A stretch of 64,000 nt of DNA from an uncultured Bacilli bacterium (GCA_934098295.1 CAKONV010000005.1:55102-119101); one strand, 5' to 3'. Numbered from the stretch's first letter, positions 43,293 through 53,161 are shown. Numbers and translations: made by a program. The notes: generated from the letters alone by a model not told the origin.

Positions 43293-43310
43293 TTGCATTA
43301 ATTAATGCAA
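43293..43310. promoter_or_regulatory. Perfect 18-bp palindrome, candidate operator
   Basis: TTGCATTAATTAATGCAA is fully self-complementary. It lies 9 bp after the -10 element, where a bound repressor would block transcription. No T-run follows on the plus strand, so a terminator is unlikely. No regulator gene is adjacent. Confidence 0.6.
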
Positions 43311-43371
43311 AAAATAAAATAAATTTAATCAAATACCAAAGATTCTAAAGGAAGTGGGTGCTAGTACAACT

Positions 43372-44112
43372 ATGTATGATTTACAAAAATCAAATATTTG
43401 GAAAAGATTCGCTTCCTTTGTTTTGGATATGATTCTTGTAACAATTATAGCAACAGGCGTTTTGTTTCTTTGTTCAACTATATTCAAATATGATTCATAT
43501 ACGCAAAAACTTGATGGTTATTATGAAGAATATAACTTAGACAAAACAATGACTGAGGATAAATACAATAAATTAAGCAAAGAAGAACAAACTGCTTATG
43601 TTGAACGTTACAATAAATTTATCGAAGATAAAAGAGTTGTGAAAGTTTATAATACAATAATTAATTTATCAATTGCCATGGTTACTATCGCAATTGTTGT
43701 AGCCTTTTTGATTGTTGAATTTATAATTCCCTTAATACTTCACGATGGACAAACAGTAGGAAAGAAAGTATTTGGACTATGTGTTGTTAAAAATGATGCT
43801 GTTAAGATTAATACTGTCACGCTTTTTATTAGAAGTATGATTGGCAAATGCGTTATCGAAGTAATGATACCAGCCATAATAATCGTTTTGATTTATTTTG
43901 GCGGAATTGGAATCATCGGTACTGTTATTTTGTTCATTTTGGCAATTATACAAATCGTATTGTTATTTAAAAGCAAAACTACATCTCTTATTCATGATGC
44001 TTTAGCCATGACAGTTGTAGTTGATAAGAATAGTCAAATGATATTTGATTCTGAAGATGATTTGATTAAATTTAAAGAAGAAGCCCACTTAAAAAGCTTG
44101 GGCAAAGAGTGA
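43372..44112 (+). CDS. RDD family membrane protein
   Basis: A protein of about 246 residues. The start at ATG 43372 is tentative; a GTG at 43354 adds six residues but overlaps the AAAGGAAG site. The N-terminus KRFASFVLDMILV carries the Arg...Asp pattern of RDD proteins. Four to five hydrophobic segments follow, with an approximately 55-residue polar loop after the first. It ends in a cytoplasmic tail. RDD proteins are integral membrane proteins of unclear and varied function. It heads the likely transporter operon. Confidence 0.8.
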   Translation: MYDLQKSNIWKRFASFVLDMILVTIIATGVLFLCSTIFKYDSYTQKLDGYYEEYNLDKTMTEDKYNKLSKEEQTAYVERYNKFIEDKRVVKVYNTIINLSIAMVTIAIVVAFLIVEFIIPLILHDGQTVGKKVFGLCVVKNDAVKINTVTLFIRSMIGKCVIEVMIPAIIIVLIYFGGIGIIGTVILFILAIIQIVLLFKSKTTSLIHDALAMTVVVDKNSQMIFDSEDDLIKFKEEAHLKSLGKE

Positions 44113-44136
44113 AAACGAAATGGAGGAAAGGATTAA

Positions 44137-44580
44137 ATGACTGATACAACCAATCAGTTTTCTAGTGATTTTTTTAAAAAAAGCAAATTAATTAGTTTGT
44201 TAATTGGTGGTATATTGATTTTTGTAACAGGATTGATATTTGTTTTATTAGCAGATTTAAAATTAAAAACATATGCCGTTTGGCTATTTGTAGCTATAAT
44301 CATTTCAGCGGGAAGTGGAATTTTAAATTTACTAGCTGAAAATTATCGTGACAAGCATGTTTTATATATAGTTTTAAAATCAATAGGTTATGCACTAAGT
44401 ATTGGTTTCGTAATTTTTATCTTTATATTTAATGCTTCTAGTTTTTGTAAAAATATTAATTACAAATTGGTGAATGTAAGAGATATAACGATAGTAATAA
44501 CAGCAATCTTAAGTGGTATTTCTGCTTTGGCACAAACTTATAATTTGATATTGAATATAGTTACTATTAATGAAGAATAA
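44137..44580 (+). CDS. Small integral membrane protein of unknown function
   Basis: A protein of 147 residues with four hydrophobic segments (about residues 18-38, 46-66, 80-105 and 118-140) and a short polar N-terminus. No recognised family motif is present. It lies 24 bp after the RDD gene and 35 bp before the ABC ATPase gene, so it may belong with the transporter. Confidence 0.7.
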   Translation: MTDTTNQFSSDFFKKSKLISLLIGGILIFVTGLIFVLLADLKLKTYAVWLFVAIIISAGSGILNLLAENYRDKHVLYIVLKSIGYALSIGFVIFIFIFNASSFCKNINYKLVNVRDITIVITAILSGISALAQTYNLILNIVTINEE

Positions 44581-44615
44581 ATTACTAGAAAGGTAAAAAA
44601 GAGAAAGGTATTATT

Positions 44616-45716
44616 ATGAAAGTAATATTAAAAGATTTAACAAAAATTTTCCCCGGAAGGAATGCAAAAAAAGACGAAGAAGTAGTCGCAGTTGATAAGT
44701 TTAATTTTGAAATTCCTGATGGTAAATTGATTGGTTTGTTAGGACCTTCTGGTTGTGGAAAAAGTACAACACTATATATGATTTGTGGCCTTCAAGCCCC
44801 AACTAGTGGTCAAATTTTCTTTGGTGATGATGATGTTACAGAATTATCACCAGAAAATAGAGGTGTAGGATTAGTATTCCAAAACTATGCATTATATCCT
44901 CATATGACAGTAAAACAAAACATTTTATTCCCACTTCAAAATTTAAAAGGTCAAGATAAATTATCTAAAGAAGTAATGTTAGAACGTGCTTTAGAAGTTG
45001 CTAAACTTGTTCAAATTGATGACTTAATGGAAAGATTCCCTAAGGAGTTATCAGGTGGACAACAACAACGTGTAGCTATTGCTAGAGCCTTAGTAAAAAT
45101 GCCTAGAGTATTGCTATTGGATGAACCATTATCAAACCTAGACGCTAGATTAAGATTACAAACTCGTGAAGAAATAAAAAGAATTCAAAGGGAAACAGGT
45201 ATTACAACTGTCTTCGTAACTCATGACCAAGAAGAAGCTATGAGTATTTCCGACATGATTGTTGTTATGAAAAAAGGTGTTGTACAACAAATTGGAAAGC
45301 CACAAGATGTATACGATAGTCCTGTAAACCTATTTGTTGCAAAATTCTTAGGAACTCCTCCAATCAATGTATTTAATGGAAATGTAAAGAATGGCAAAGT
45401 TTATATTGGTAATGATGTAGTTAGCACTTTAAATATAGAAGATCAAGAAGTATCAATTGGCATTCGTCCTGAAGGATTCATTCTAGCTGATGATGGTGCA
45501 CTTCATTGTGAATTATCCAATGTGGAAGTTATGGGACGTGATGTTTCCATTGTCTCTAGAAATGCTAATTCTGTAAACCCAATCATTCGTTCTATTGTTG
45601 ATGCTGATAATAAAATTGATACATCTAAAAATGAAGTAAGATTTAATATTAAACCAAACAAGATCTTTATTTTTAATAAAGAGACTGGTGAAAGAATTTA
45701 TACAGAGGGAAAATAG
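44616..45716 (+). CDS. CUT1-type carbohydrate ABC transporter ATPase (MsmX/UgpC-like)
   Basis: A protein of 366 residues, family length. Walker A GPSGCGKST (about residues 43-51), Q-loop VFQNYALYPHMTV, signature LSGGQQQRVAIARAL (about 145-159) and Walker B VLLLDEPLSNLDA are all present. A C-terminal regulatory OB domain (MOI type, about 240-366) follows with SIGIRPEGF. It powers the two permeases that follow. Such ATPases are often shared between sugar importers, but this one is encoded with its own permeases and binding protein. Confidence 0.93.
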   Translation: MKVILKDLTKIFPGRNAKKDEEVVAVDKFNFEIPDGKLIGLLGPSGCGKSTTLYMICGLQAPTSGQIFFGDDDVTELSPENRGVGLVFQNYALYPHMTVKQNILFPLQNLKGQDKLSKEVMLERALEVAKLVQIDDLMERFPKELSGGQQQRVAIARALVKMPRVLLLDEPLSNLDARLRLQTREEIKRIQRETGITTVFVTHDQEEAMSISDMIVVMKKGVVQQIGKPQDVYDSPVNLFVAKFLGTPPINVFNGNVKNGKVYIGNDVVSTLNIEDQEVSIGIRPEGFILADDGALHCELSNVEVMGRDVSIVSRNANSVNPIIRSIVDADNKIDTSKNEVRFNIKPNKIFIFNKETGERIYTEGK

Positions 45717-45718
45717 TT

Positions 45719-46663
45719 ATGGTTGATAGTAAACAACAATGGAAAGGTTGGCTATATCTTGCCCCTGCTTTAGTCTTATTACTAGTATTTACAGTTTGGC
45801 CGATGTTTAACACAATAAGAATGGCTTTTCTTGAAGGATACAATGGATTAAAAGCTGCTGGTGGTGCAACATTTAAATTTGGTATTGCTAACTTTGTAAA
45901 AGTAATTCAATACAAAGGATTCCTTCAATGTTTAAAAGTAACAGTATTATTATGTGTAATTACAGTTCCTATTTCTACCCTTTTGGCGTTATTAATAGCT
46001 GTTTGTTTAAATTCTATTAAACCTTTAAGTAAATTTTTACAAACAATTTTCTTCTTACCATATGTAACTAACTCAATTGCCATTGGTATGGTTTTCGCAG
46101 CAATGTTTAATATTGTTGGTACCGCAATCGGTGGTGAAAATGAACTAGTGGTAACGGCTGGTATTGTAAATAATGTTATTGAATTCTTTGGTGGTACAAA
46201 AATTAACTGGATTAATGCTGGTTCAAGTGAACTTGCTAATATGACCGTTTTGGTAATATACATCGTATGGAATGCTTTACCATTTAAAATTCTAATATTA
46301 CTTGGTGGTCTTCAAAGTGTTAATAGACAATATTATGATGCTGCTAAAGTTGATGGAACGTCTAGATGGAGAACATTCTGGAGAATAACAGTTCCGCTAC
46401 TTTCGCCTATGATTATTTATGTTGTTATAACAGGTTTTATTGGAGGCTTTAAGGAATACTCAAGTATTGTTGGTATATTTGGTGAAGGAATGGGCCCAGC
46501 TGGTCAAGAAAAAAGATTAAACACTATGGTTGGATTTATTTATGATGCCTTGGAAAAAAACAATCAAGGTCGTGCTAGTGCAGCTGCATTAATACTATTT
46601 GTTATAATTCTACTTGTTACTTTACTTAATTTATATGTAAGTAAAAAGAAAGTACATTATTAG
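45719..46663 (+). CDS. ABC transporter permease, MalF/UgpA-like
   Basis: A protein of 314 residues with six hydrophobic segments. The EAA-like cytoplasmic loop YYDAAKVDGTSRWRTFWRIT (about residues 207-226) docks the ATPase. It starts 2 bp after the ATPase gene. It forms a heterodimer with the next permease. Confidence 0.92.
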   Translation: MVDSKQQWKGWLYLAPALVLLLVFTVWPMFNTIRMAFLEGYNGLKAAGGATFKFGIANFVKVIQYKGFLQCLKVTVLLCVITVPISTLLALLIAVCLNSIKPLSKFLQTIFFLPYVTNSIAIGMVFAAMFNIVGTAIGGENELVVTAGIVNNVIEFFGGTKINWINAGSSELANMTVLVIYIVWNALPFKILILLGGLQSVNRQYYDAAKVDGTSRWRTFWRITVPLLSPMIIYVVITGFIGGFKEYSSIVGIFGEGMGPAGQEKRLNTMVGFIYDALEKNNQGRASAAALILFVIILLVTLLNLYVSKKKVHY

Positions 46664-46674
46664 GAGGCACTACA

Positions 46675-47571
46675 ATGAGTAAACAAAATGTTAATCAAAC
46701 AATGGTTGAAAAAGATTTACAAAAAGTTACTACTAAACAAAGAATTGTTAAAGTACTTGTAAAAGTTTTGATATATGGCTTTTTAATATTTATGGCAATA
46801 ATTGTATTATTCCCATTCTATTGGATGCTAATATCTTCGTTGAAGAGCACTGAAGAGTATCGTTGGAGTGTCCCTTCTCTTTTCCCACATAGAGTAATGT
46901 TTGGAAACTATGTAGAAGCATTTAATGCTGCAAATTTAGGTACATTATTTATTAATACTGTATATGTTGGTATTGTATCAACAATTCTATCTTTGATAAT
47001 TACAGTACTTTCAGCTTTTGCTTTCGCAAGATTAGAGTTTAAAGGAAAGAACATATTATTTGCAGGTCTACTTGCAACAATGATGATACCTGGAGAACTT
47101 TTTACAATAACAAATTATATTACTATAACAAGACTGGAATGGATGAAAACATATGTTGTTTTAATTGTTCCTTTCTTAGTAAGTGTATTTTATATTTATT
47201 TATTAAGACAAAACTTTCTTCAAATACCTAATGAACTATATTTAGCCGCTAAGGTAGATGGCACTAGTGATATTAAGTATTTATGGAAAGTAATGATTCC
47301 ATTATCTTTACCGACTTTAATTTCCATTACCATTTTAAAAATGATGGGTGCTTGGAATTCATATATTTGGCCTCGTTTAGTTGCAAATGATGATGCACAT
47401 AAACTAATAACAAATGGTTTAAGAAGTGCATTTACCGATGTTAACGGTGAGGTTAATATTCCTGTTCAAATGGCAGCCGTTGCGCTTGTATCCGTTCCAT
47501 TATTCTTAGTGTTCGTATTCCTAAGAAAGTATATAATGAAGGGTGTAAGCCGTAGTGGTATTAAAGGTTAA
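46675..47571 (+). CDS. ABC transporter permease, MalG/UgpE-like
   Basis: A protein of 298 residues with six hydrophobic segments. The EAA loop LAAKVDGTSDIKYLWKVM (about residues 195-212) is present. The GGCACT-adjacent AGGAGG site lies just upstream. It pairs with the preceding permease in a CUT1-type importer. Confidence 0.92.
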   Translation: MSKQNVNQTMVEKDLQKVTTKQRIVKVLVKVLIYGFLIFMAIIVLFPFYWMLISSLKSTEEYRWSVPSLFPHRVMFGNYVEAFNAANLGTLFINTVYVGIVSTILSLIITVLSAFAFARLEFKGKNILFAGLLATMMIPGELFTITNYITITRLEWMKTYVVLIVPFLVSVFYIYLLRQNFLQIPNELYLAAKVDGTSDIKYLWKVMIPLSLPTLISITILKMMGAWNSYIWPRLVANDDAHKLITNGLRSAFTDVNGEVNIPVQMAAVALVSVPLFLVFVFLRKYIMKGVSRSGIKG

Positions 47572-47613
47572 AATGAATTTTAAATTAATACTAGTAATTT
47601 TAAGGAGGACAAA

Positions 47614-49053
47614 ATGAAAAAATTTTATGGTATTATTTTATCGTTATTAGTACTATTAACACTTGTTGGCTGTGGAAATGATACTAAAAAAGCTGAACCT
47701 AACTTCGATGTTCCTGAAGGAGGATATGATGGAAGTGAAGTAACTATTAAATTCTATCATACAATGGGTTCAAATTTAAGTGATGTTTTAGATTTGTATA
47801 TAGCTTCATTTAATAAATTATATCCAAATATTCATATAGCATGGGAAAAAATTGGTGGCTATGATGATGTTAGAAGTCAAATTAGTACTGAAATAGGTGC
47901 AGGTCAACATACTGAACCAAATTTAGCATATTGCTATCCTGACCATGTTGCTTTATACAATTTAGCTGGAGCTGTTGCAACTCTAGATAATTTAATTGAT
48001 AGTAAAGAAACTGTTACAAGAGCTGATGGTACAACTGAAGTATTAGGTTTAACAACTGCTCAAAAAGATGACTTTATTCAAGGTTATTATAATGAAGGAA
48101 AACAATTTGGTGATGGTTTAATGTATTCAATCCCACTTTCTAAATCAACTGAAGTTTTATATTACAACAAAACATTCTTTGAAGAAAACAAATTAGAAAT
48201 TCCTACACACTGGTTCTCAACAGATGCTTCTGATAAAACATCTATGGAATACGTATGTGAAAAAATTAAATCTATTGATCCACTTTCTACTCCATTAGGA
48301 TATGATAGTGAAGCTAACTGGTTTATTACAATGTGTGAACAATTAGGTTCAGATTATACTTCTGCTACTGGAAACCATTATTTATTTAACAATAGTACAA
48401 ACAGAGATTTCACTAAGAAATTTAGAACTTGGTATCAAAAAGGTTGGTTAACAACTCAAGGATTATATGGTTCTTATACAAGTGCATTATTTGTTAACAC
48501 TGATACAACTAAAACAAGAAGTTATATGTCAATTGGTTCATCTGCTGGTGCAACACACCAAAGACCTGAAGCAGTTGATGGTAAATATCCATTTGAAGTA
48601 GGTATTGCAAGCATTCCACAAGTTAATGCTAACAATCCTAAAGTAATCTCACAAGGTCCAAGTTTATGTATTTTCCAAAAAGAAAATCCTCAAGAAGTTG
48701 TTGCATCTTGGTTATTTGCTAAATATTTAGCTACAAACGTTGAATTCCAAGCTGAATTCTCTATGACTTCAGGTTATGTTCCAGTAATTAAATCAGTTTC
48801 TGAAAATGCTGCTTACAAAAAATTCTTAAGCAGTGCTGATGGTGGTAAATACATCGCTGCATTATCTGCTAAAGTTTGTCTTGAACAAGAAGAAGCTTAT
48901 TATACATCTCCTGCATTTAATGGTTCATCAACTGCACGTGATCAAGTAGGTGCTTTAATTAAAAAGATTTTATCTGAAACTACAAATGATGTAGATAAGA
49001 TGATTAAAGATGCATTTGCTGCTGCTGTTGATGAATGTGAATATCAAGAATAA
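47614..49053 (+). CDS. Extracellular solute-binding lipoprotein, family 1
   Basis: A protein of 479 residues with a lipoprotein signal (LVGC, Cys20). The fold pattern is that of CUT1 binding proteins: VTIKFYHTMG near residue 45, a second lobe with VLYYNKTFFEENKLEIPTHW near 180, and a C-terminal hinge segment. Typical ligands are oligosaccharides or glycerol 3-phosphate esters, but no sugar hydrolase is linked here. The solute is therefore unknown. Confidence 0.9.
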   Translation: MKKFYGIILSLLVLLTLVGCGNDTKKAEPNFDVPEGGYDGSEVTIKFYHTMGSNLSDVLDLYIASFNKLYPNIHIAWEKIGGYDDVRSQISTEIGAGQHTEPNLAYCYPDHVALYNLAGAVATLDNLIDSKETVTRADGTTEVLGLTTAQKDDFIQGYYNEGKQFGDGLMYSIPLSKSTEVLYYNKTFFEENKLEIPTHWFSTDASDKTSMEYVCEKIKSIDPLSTPLGYDSEANWFITMCEQLGSDYTSATGNHYLFNNSTNRDFTKKFRTWYQKGWLTTQGLYGSYTSALFVNTDTTKTRSYMSIGSSAGATHQRPEAVDGKYPFEVGIASIPQVNANNPKVISQGPSLCIFQKENPQEVVASWLFAKYLATNVEFQAEFSMTSGYVPVIKSVSENAAYKKFLSSADGGKYIAALSAKVCLEQEEAYYTSPAFNGSSTARDQVGALIKKILSETTNDVDKMIKDAFAAAVDECEYQE

Positions 49054-49063
49054 TAATTAAAAT

Positions 49064-50416
49064 ATGAAAAAAACTTTAAAAATATTTTCAATAATTACTA
49101 TTTTATTGTTAATTGTTTTTATTACTACATCATGCAAAAATAATGATAATCCTAATCCTAAACCAGGTGGTGGCGATGAGGAAAATCAACATATTGACTA
49201 TGTTTCAAAATTAAAACTTGATATGTCAAGTGCAACCGCTAAAGAAAAAGTAACTGTAAGAAACTATGTTGATGGTGATACAACACACTTTAATATTTCA
49301 ACTTCAGTTATTAAAGAGGGAATTTTAAAAGCTAGATATTTAGCGACTAATACTCCTGAGTCTACAGGAAAAATTGAACCTTATGGAAAAACTGCTTCAA
49401 ATTTTACAAAAAGTAAATTAATGAACGCTTCTTCAATTATTGTGGAATCAAACACTTCTACTTGGAACAAGGACTCCACAAGTAGTGGAAGATATCTTGT
49501 TTGGGTATGGTATAGAAATAGTGAAACAGAAGAATATAGAAACTTAAATCTAGAAATTCTACAATCTGGTTTAGCTGTTGCTTCTAATACTCTTGGTAAC
49601 ATTTATGGTGAAACTTGTATGGCTGCTTTAAACCAAGCTAAAAGAGAAAAACTATATATATTTTCAGGTGAAAAAGATCCTAACATGTATTATGGTTCAG
49701 CTGTAGAGCTTACTTTAAAAGAATTAAGATGTAACATTGATAAGTATAATGGTATTAAAGTTGCATTTGAAGGTGTTGTTGTAAAGGATAGTCTTAATAC
49801 TGTTTACGTAGAAGAATACGATCCTGAAAATGATATCTATTATGGCATGCAAGTCTATTATGGTTATGGCCTACCTGGTGAAGGACTAGATATCTTATCT
49901 GTTGGTAATCGTGTAAGAATTGTTGGATCTGTTCAATACTATGAAACTGGCGGAACATATCAAGTGTCTGATTTACAATATCGTATGATGAAACCAGACG
50001 ATCCTAACAACATTCAAAAAATTAGTGATGGTAATTCTGCTGCTTATCAGGAAATTTCTGCAAAGCAATTTACGGAAGGCAAAGTAAGAATATCAATTGA
50101 TGATGATCAAGATAAAGAATTTGATTTAGCTTACCTAATTATGAATTCTTCTGTATCAATGAAATCTTTGAAAGTAAAAAGCATTTATACTACTACAAAT
50201 GAAGGTAGTAGTTCAAATGGTGCAATGACTTTGACATGCGAAGTTGATGGTATAACTATTTACGTAAGAACATTAGTCCTTACAGATGAAAAAGGTAATA
50301 AGATTACAGCAAGTGCCTATGAAGGCAAAACAATTAGCGTAAAAGGCCTAGTTGATTATTACGATGGTAAATATCAAATTAAGGTTTTCTCCGCAAACGA
50401 TATTGAAATAATGTAA
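49064..50416 (+). CDS. Lipoprotein with thermonuclease-like (SNase) domain and OB-fold domain
   Basis: A protein of 450 residues with a lipoprotein signal (TTSC, Cys24). Residues 58-210 match the staphylococcal-nuclease fold: VTVRNYVDGDTTHF, then LKARYLATNTPES..PYGKTASNF and GRYLVWVW. The equivalents of the catalytic Asp and Arg are partly visible (Asp in VDGDT, Arg in ARYLAT). About residues 220-310 and 330-450 look like OB-fold/YhcR-type nucleic-acid-binding modules. It could cut or bind extracellular DNA or RNA. It lies 10 bp after the binding protein gene, in the same operon. Confidence 0.78.
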   Translation: MKKTLKIFSIITILLLIVFITTSCKNNDNPNPKPGGGDEENQHIDYVSKLKLDMSSATAKEKVTVRNYVDGDTTHFNISTSVIKEGILKARYLATNTPESTGKIEPYGKTASNFTKSKLMNASSIIVESNTSTWNKDSTSSGRYLVWVWYRNSETEEYRNLNLEILQSGLAVASNTLGNIYGETCMAALNQAKREKLYIFSGEKDPNMYYGSAVELTLKELRCNIDKYNGIKVAFEGVVVKDSLNTVYVEEYDPENDIYYGMQVYYGYGLPGEGLDILSVGNRVRIVGSVQYYETGGTYQVSDLQYRMMKPDDPNNIQKISDGNSAAYQEISAKQFTEGKVRISIDDDQDKEFDLAYLIMNSSVSMKSLKVKSIYTTTNEGSSSNGAMTLTCEVDGITIYVRTLVLTDEKGNKITASAYEGKTISVKGLVDYYDGKYQIKVFSANDIEIM

Positions 50417-50437
50417 AAATAATAAAAGGAGAAAAAA

Positions 50438-53161
50438 ATGAAAAAAATTGTTTCGATTTTTATGTTATTAGTTTTATGTACATTCTGTTTAGTTGGATGT
50501 AATGATACTAATAATAAAGGCGATGATGATGCTTTAACAAGAGCAAAGAACTATGTATATTCAATGTACAAAAATGAATCTACAAAGACACCAAGTGATT
50601 ATAAGAGAATTTCTCAAGTTTCTATTGATGGTACAATCTATCCTATTGATTGGACAGTAGAAATCAAATCTGGTAATAAAGATGGTGTAAAGGTATCTGC
50701 TGCTGGTGAAGATGCTATGGTTACAATCACAGTAGATAAAAAAGCAACAGAAGATATCAACTACACTTTAACTGCAACAGTTAAGAGCGGCGAAAAGAGT
50801 TTATCAGTTCATTTCGAACATGTTGTTCCAAAGTTTGAAGAATTAAGTTGGGCTGATTATATTGCTGCTAAAACTGATGAATCAGTTATTGTAAAAGGTA
50901 CAGTTACAGGTTTAATTTCTAAATCTGTAAATGGTAATAGTGCTAATGGATTATATTTACAAGATGCTGATGGTGGTTACTATGTATACAGTATGAATGA
51001 TGATCCAGGAACTTTAGGCATTAAAAAAGGTATGCAAGTAAGAGTTACAGGTGTTAAAGATATCTATAGTGGAACTCATGAAATCAAAAATGCAACAGTT
51101 GAAATTCTTTCTGATACATTAACAGAAGCTACTCCTACTGATTATACTGAACTATTCAAGAACGCAACAAAATTAACTGATGAAAATTTAGTTAAAAAAC
51201 AAGCTTTCTTAGTTACATTAAAAGGTGTTGAAATTACATCAGTTAATGAAGATAATGGTTATTACAATTTTAAATTAGGTGATTTAACAAGCTACATTAG
51301 AATTTCTTCATCTGTTTGTCCATTAACTAAAGCAGAACAAACAACATTCAAGAGTGAATTCAATAGCCACATTGGTTATATCGCTAATGTTACTGGTATT
51401 ATTTCCGTTTACAGTGGTGCTTTCTATTTAACTCCTGTTTCATCAAATGCGGTAGAATATGTTTCATTACCTCAATTACCTGATGCTGAAATGGTAGCAT
51501 TTGAAAAGAATGCTCTTACTCTTTCTAAAACATTATTTGAAGATGATACTACTTTAGATTTACAAGTACTTGGTGCTGCTTATAAAGACGTTACAATTAC
51601 TTGGGTTTCTGATAATCCATGTGCAGTAGTTAACAATGGTAAATTAGCAATTACTTGTCCTGAAGAAGATACAGAAGTAAAATTAACTGCTACTTTAACA
51701 TGTGGTGAAGTAACTGATACAAAAGAATTTACTCTAGAAGTAAAAGCAGCTGTAAAAGAAGTGTTTGTTCCTGTATTTGTAACAAGCCCTGTTGTTGGTA
51801 AAGCATTCAAACTTGCATTAGTACAAGCAAACTTAGGTAAAACTTTATACTTCAGTGGTGTAATGAGTGGAAACTTTTTTGCAACTACTGAAAAAGGTGC
51901 AAACGCTGTTGATGTATATGTTGAAACTGTTGATGGTGGATATAAATTATACTTCTTAGATGGTGAAACAAAGAAATACTTAGACATCTATGAACATACT
52001 GAAGGTAAAGTAGGCGTTCGTCTAGCTAGTGAAGAAGAAGCAAGTGCTGTTTATACATGGAATGAAACATATAATATTTTCGTTGCTAATGTTGCTGGTA
52101 ACGATTACTATTTAGGATCATACAGAACATTTGAAACAATTAGTGCCAGCAAGACAAGCTATTTAACTGCTGATAATGTTGGTGTAAGCCAATTCGTATT
52201 ACAACTTTGTGAATTAAAATCTGCTCAATATGTAAGAGAAGTAGTAACAACTCCTACAACTGAAGGATCATTTAAACTTTCTTTAGTACAAGCAAATTTA
52301 GGCAAAACATTATACTTCAGTGGTGTAATGAGTGGAAACTTTTTTGCAACTACTGAAAAAGCTGAAAATGGTGTTGATGTATACGTTGAAACTGTTGATG
52401 GTGGATATAAGCTATACTTCTTAGATGGTGAAACAAAGAAATACTTAGACATCTATGAACATACTGAAGGTAAAGCAGGTGTTCGTCTAGCTAGTGAAGA
52501 AGAAGCAAGTGCTGTTTATACATGGAATGAAACATATAATATTTTCGTTGCTAATGTTGCTGGTAACGATTACTATTTAGGATCATACAGAACATTTGAA
52601 ACAATTAGTGCCAGCAAGACAAGCTATTTAACTGCTGATAATGTTGGTGTAAGCCAATTCGTATTACAACTTTGTGAATTAAAATCTGCTCAATATGTAA
52701 GAGAAGTAGTAACAACTCCTACAACTGAAGGATCATTTAAACTTTCTTTAGTACAAGCAAATTTAGGCAAAACATTATACTTCAGTGGTGTAATGAGTGG
52801 AAACTTTTTTGCAACTACTGAAAAAGCTGAAAATGGTGTTGATGTATACGTTGAAACTGTTGATGGTGGATATAAGCTATACTTCTTAGATGGTGAAACA
52901 AAGAAATACTTAGACATCTATGAACATACTGAAGGTAAAGCAGGCGTTCGTCTAGCTAGTGAAGAAGAAGCAAGTGCTGTTTATACATGGAATGATACTT
53001 ATCATATATTTGTTGCTAATGTTGCTGGTAATGACTATTATTTAGGATCATACAGAACATTTGAAACAATTAGTGCCAGCAAAACAAGTTATTTAACTGC
53101 TGATAATGTAGGTGTAAGCCAATTTGTTCTTCAATTCTATAGTGTTGAAGTTGTAAAATAA
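50438..53161 (+). CDS. Multidomain repeat lipoprotein with OB-folds, Ig-like domain and three 155-residue tandem repeats
   Basis: A protein of 907 residues with a lipoprotein signal (LVGC, Cys21). A bacterial Ig-like region (about residues 45-130) is followed by two OB-fold-like domains (about 135-230 and 230-345) and a second Ig-like domain (350-445). Three nearly identical repeats begin at residues 457, 612 and 767 (start FKLxLVQANLGKTLYFSG). The repeat fold is not recognised; it has a 'GGYKLYFLDGETKKYLDIY' strand pattern. It is the last gene of the transporter operon and is cell-surface anchored. Binding of an extracellular polymer is a guess. Confidence 0.82.
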   Translation: MKKIVSIFMLLVLCTFCLVGCNDTNNKGDDDALTRAKNYVYSMYKNESTKTPSDYKRISQVSIDGTIYPIDWTVEIKSGNKDGVKVSAAGEDAMVTITVDKKATEDINYTLTATVKSGEKSLSVHFEHVVPKFEELSWADYIAAKTDESVIVKGTVTGLISKSVNGNSANGLYLQDADGGYYVYSMNDDPGTLGIKKGMQVRVTGVKDIYSGTHEIKNATVEILSDTLTEATPTDYTELFKNATKLTDENLVKKQAFLVTLKGVEITSVNEDNGYYNFKLGDLTSYIRISSSVCPLTKAEQTTFKSEFNSHIGYIANVTGIISVYSGAFYLTPVSSNAVEYVSLPQLPDAEMVAFEKNALTLSKTLFEDDTTLDLQVLGAAYKDVTITWVSDNPCAVVNNGKLAITCPEEDTEVKLTATLTCGEVTDTKEFTLEVKAAVKEVFVPVFVTSPVVGKAFKLALVQANLGKTLYFSGVMSGNFFATTEKGANAVDVYVETVDGGYKLYFLDGETKKYLDIYEHTEGKVGVRLASEEEASAVYTWNETYNIFVANVAGNDYYLGSYRTFETISASKTSYLTADNVGVSQFVLQLCELKSAQYVREVVTTPTTEGSFKLSLVQANLGKTLYFSGVMSGNFFATTEKAENGVDVYVETVDGGYKLYFLDGETKKYLDIYEHTEGKAGVRLASEEEASAVYTWNETYNIFVANVAGNDYYLGSYRTFETISASKTSYLTADNVGVSQFVLQLCELKSAQYVREVVTTPTTEGSFKLSLVQANLGKTLYFSGVMSGNFFATTEKAENGVDVYVETVDGGYKLYFLDGETKKYLDIYEHTEGKAGVRLASEEEASAVYTWNDTYHIFVANVAGNDYYLGSYRTFETISASKTSYLTADNVGVSQFVLQFYSVEVVK
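51806..53161 (+). repeat. Three tandem 465-bp coding repeats
   Basis: Units start at 51806, 52271 and 52736, exactly 465 bp apart. The 5' part of unit 2 is identical to unit 3, whereas its 3' part is identical to unit 1. The change of partner lies between about 52483 and 52530. The third unit is truncated at the gene end. Confidence 0.93.

Noticed and set aside
43293..43310. The palindrome as a terminator for the upstream lipoprotein
   Set aside because: No T-run follows it on the plus strand; it also lies downstream of a promoter, which fits an operator better.
52225..52917. Two identical antisense reading frames of 75 codons
   Set aside because: They are shadows of the repeat units on the other strand, without ribosome binding sites.
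51806..53161. CRISPR-like array in the 465-bp repeats
   Set aside because: The repeats are long, contiguous and in frame within one coding region, with no spacers.
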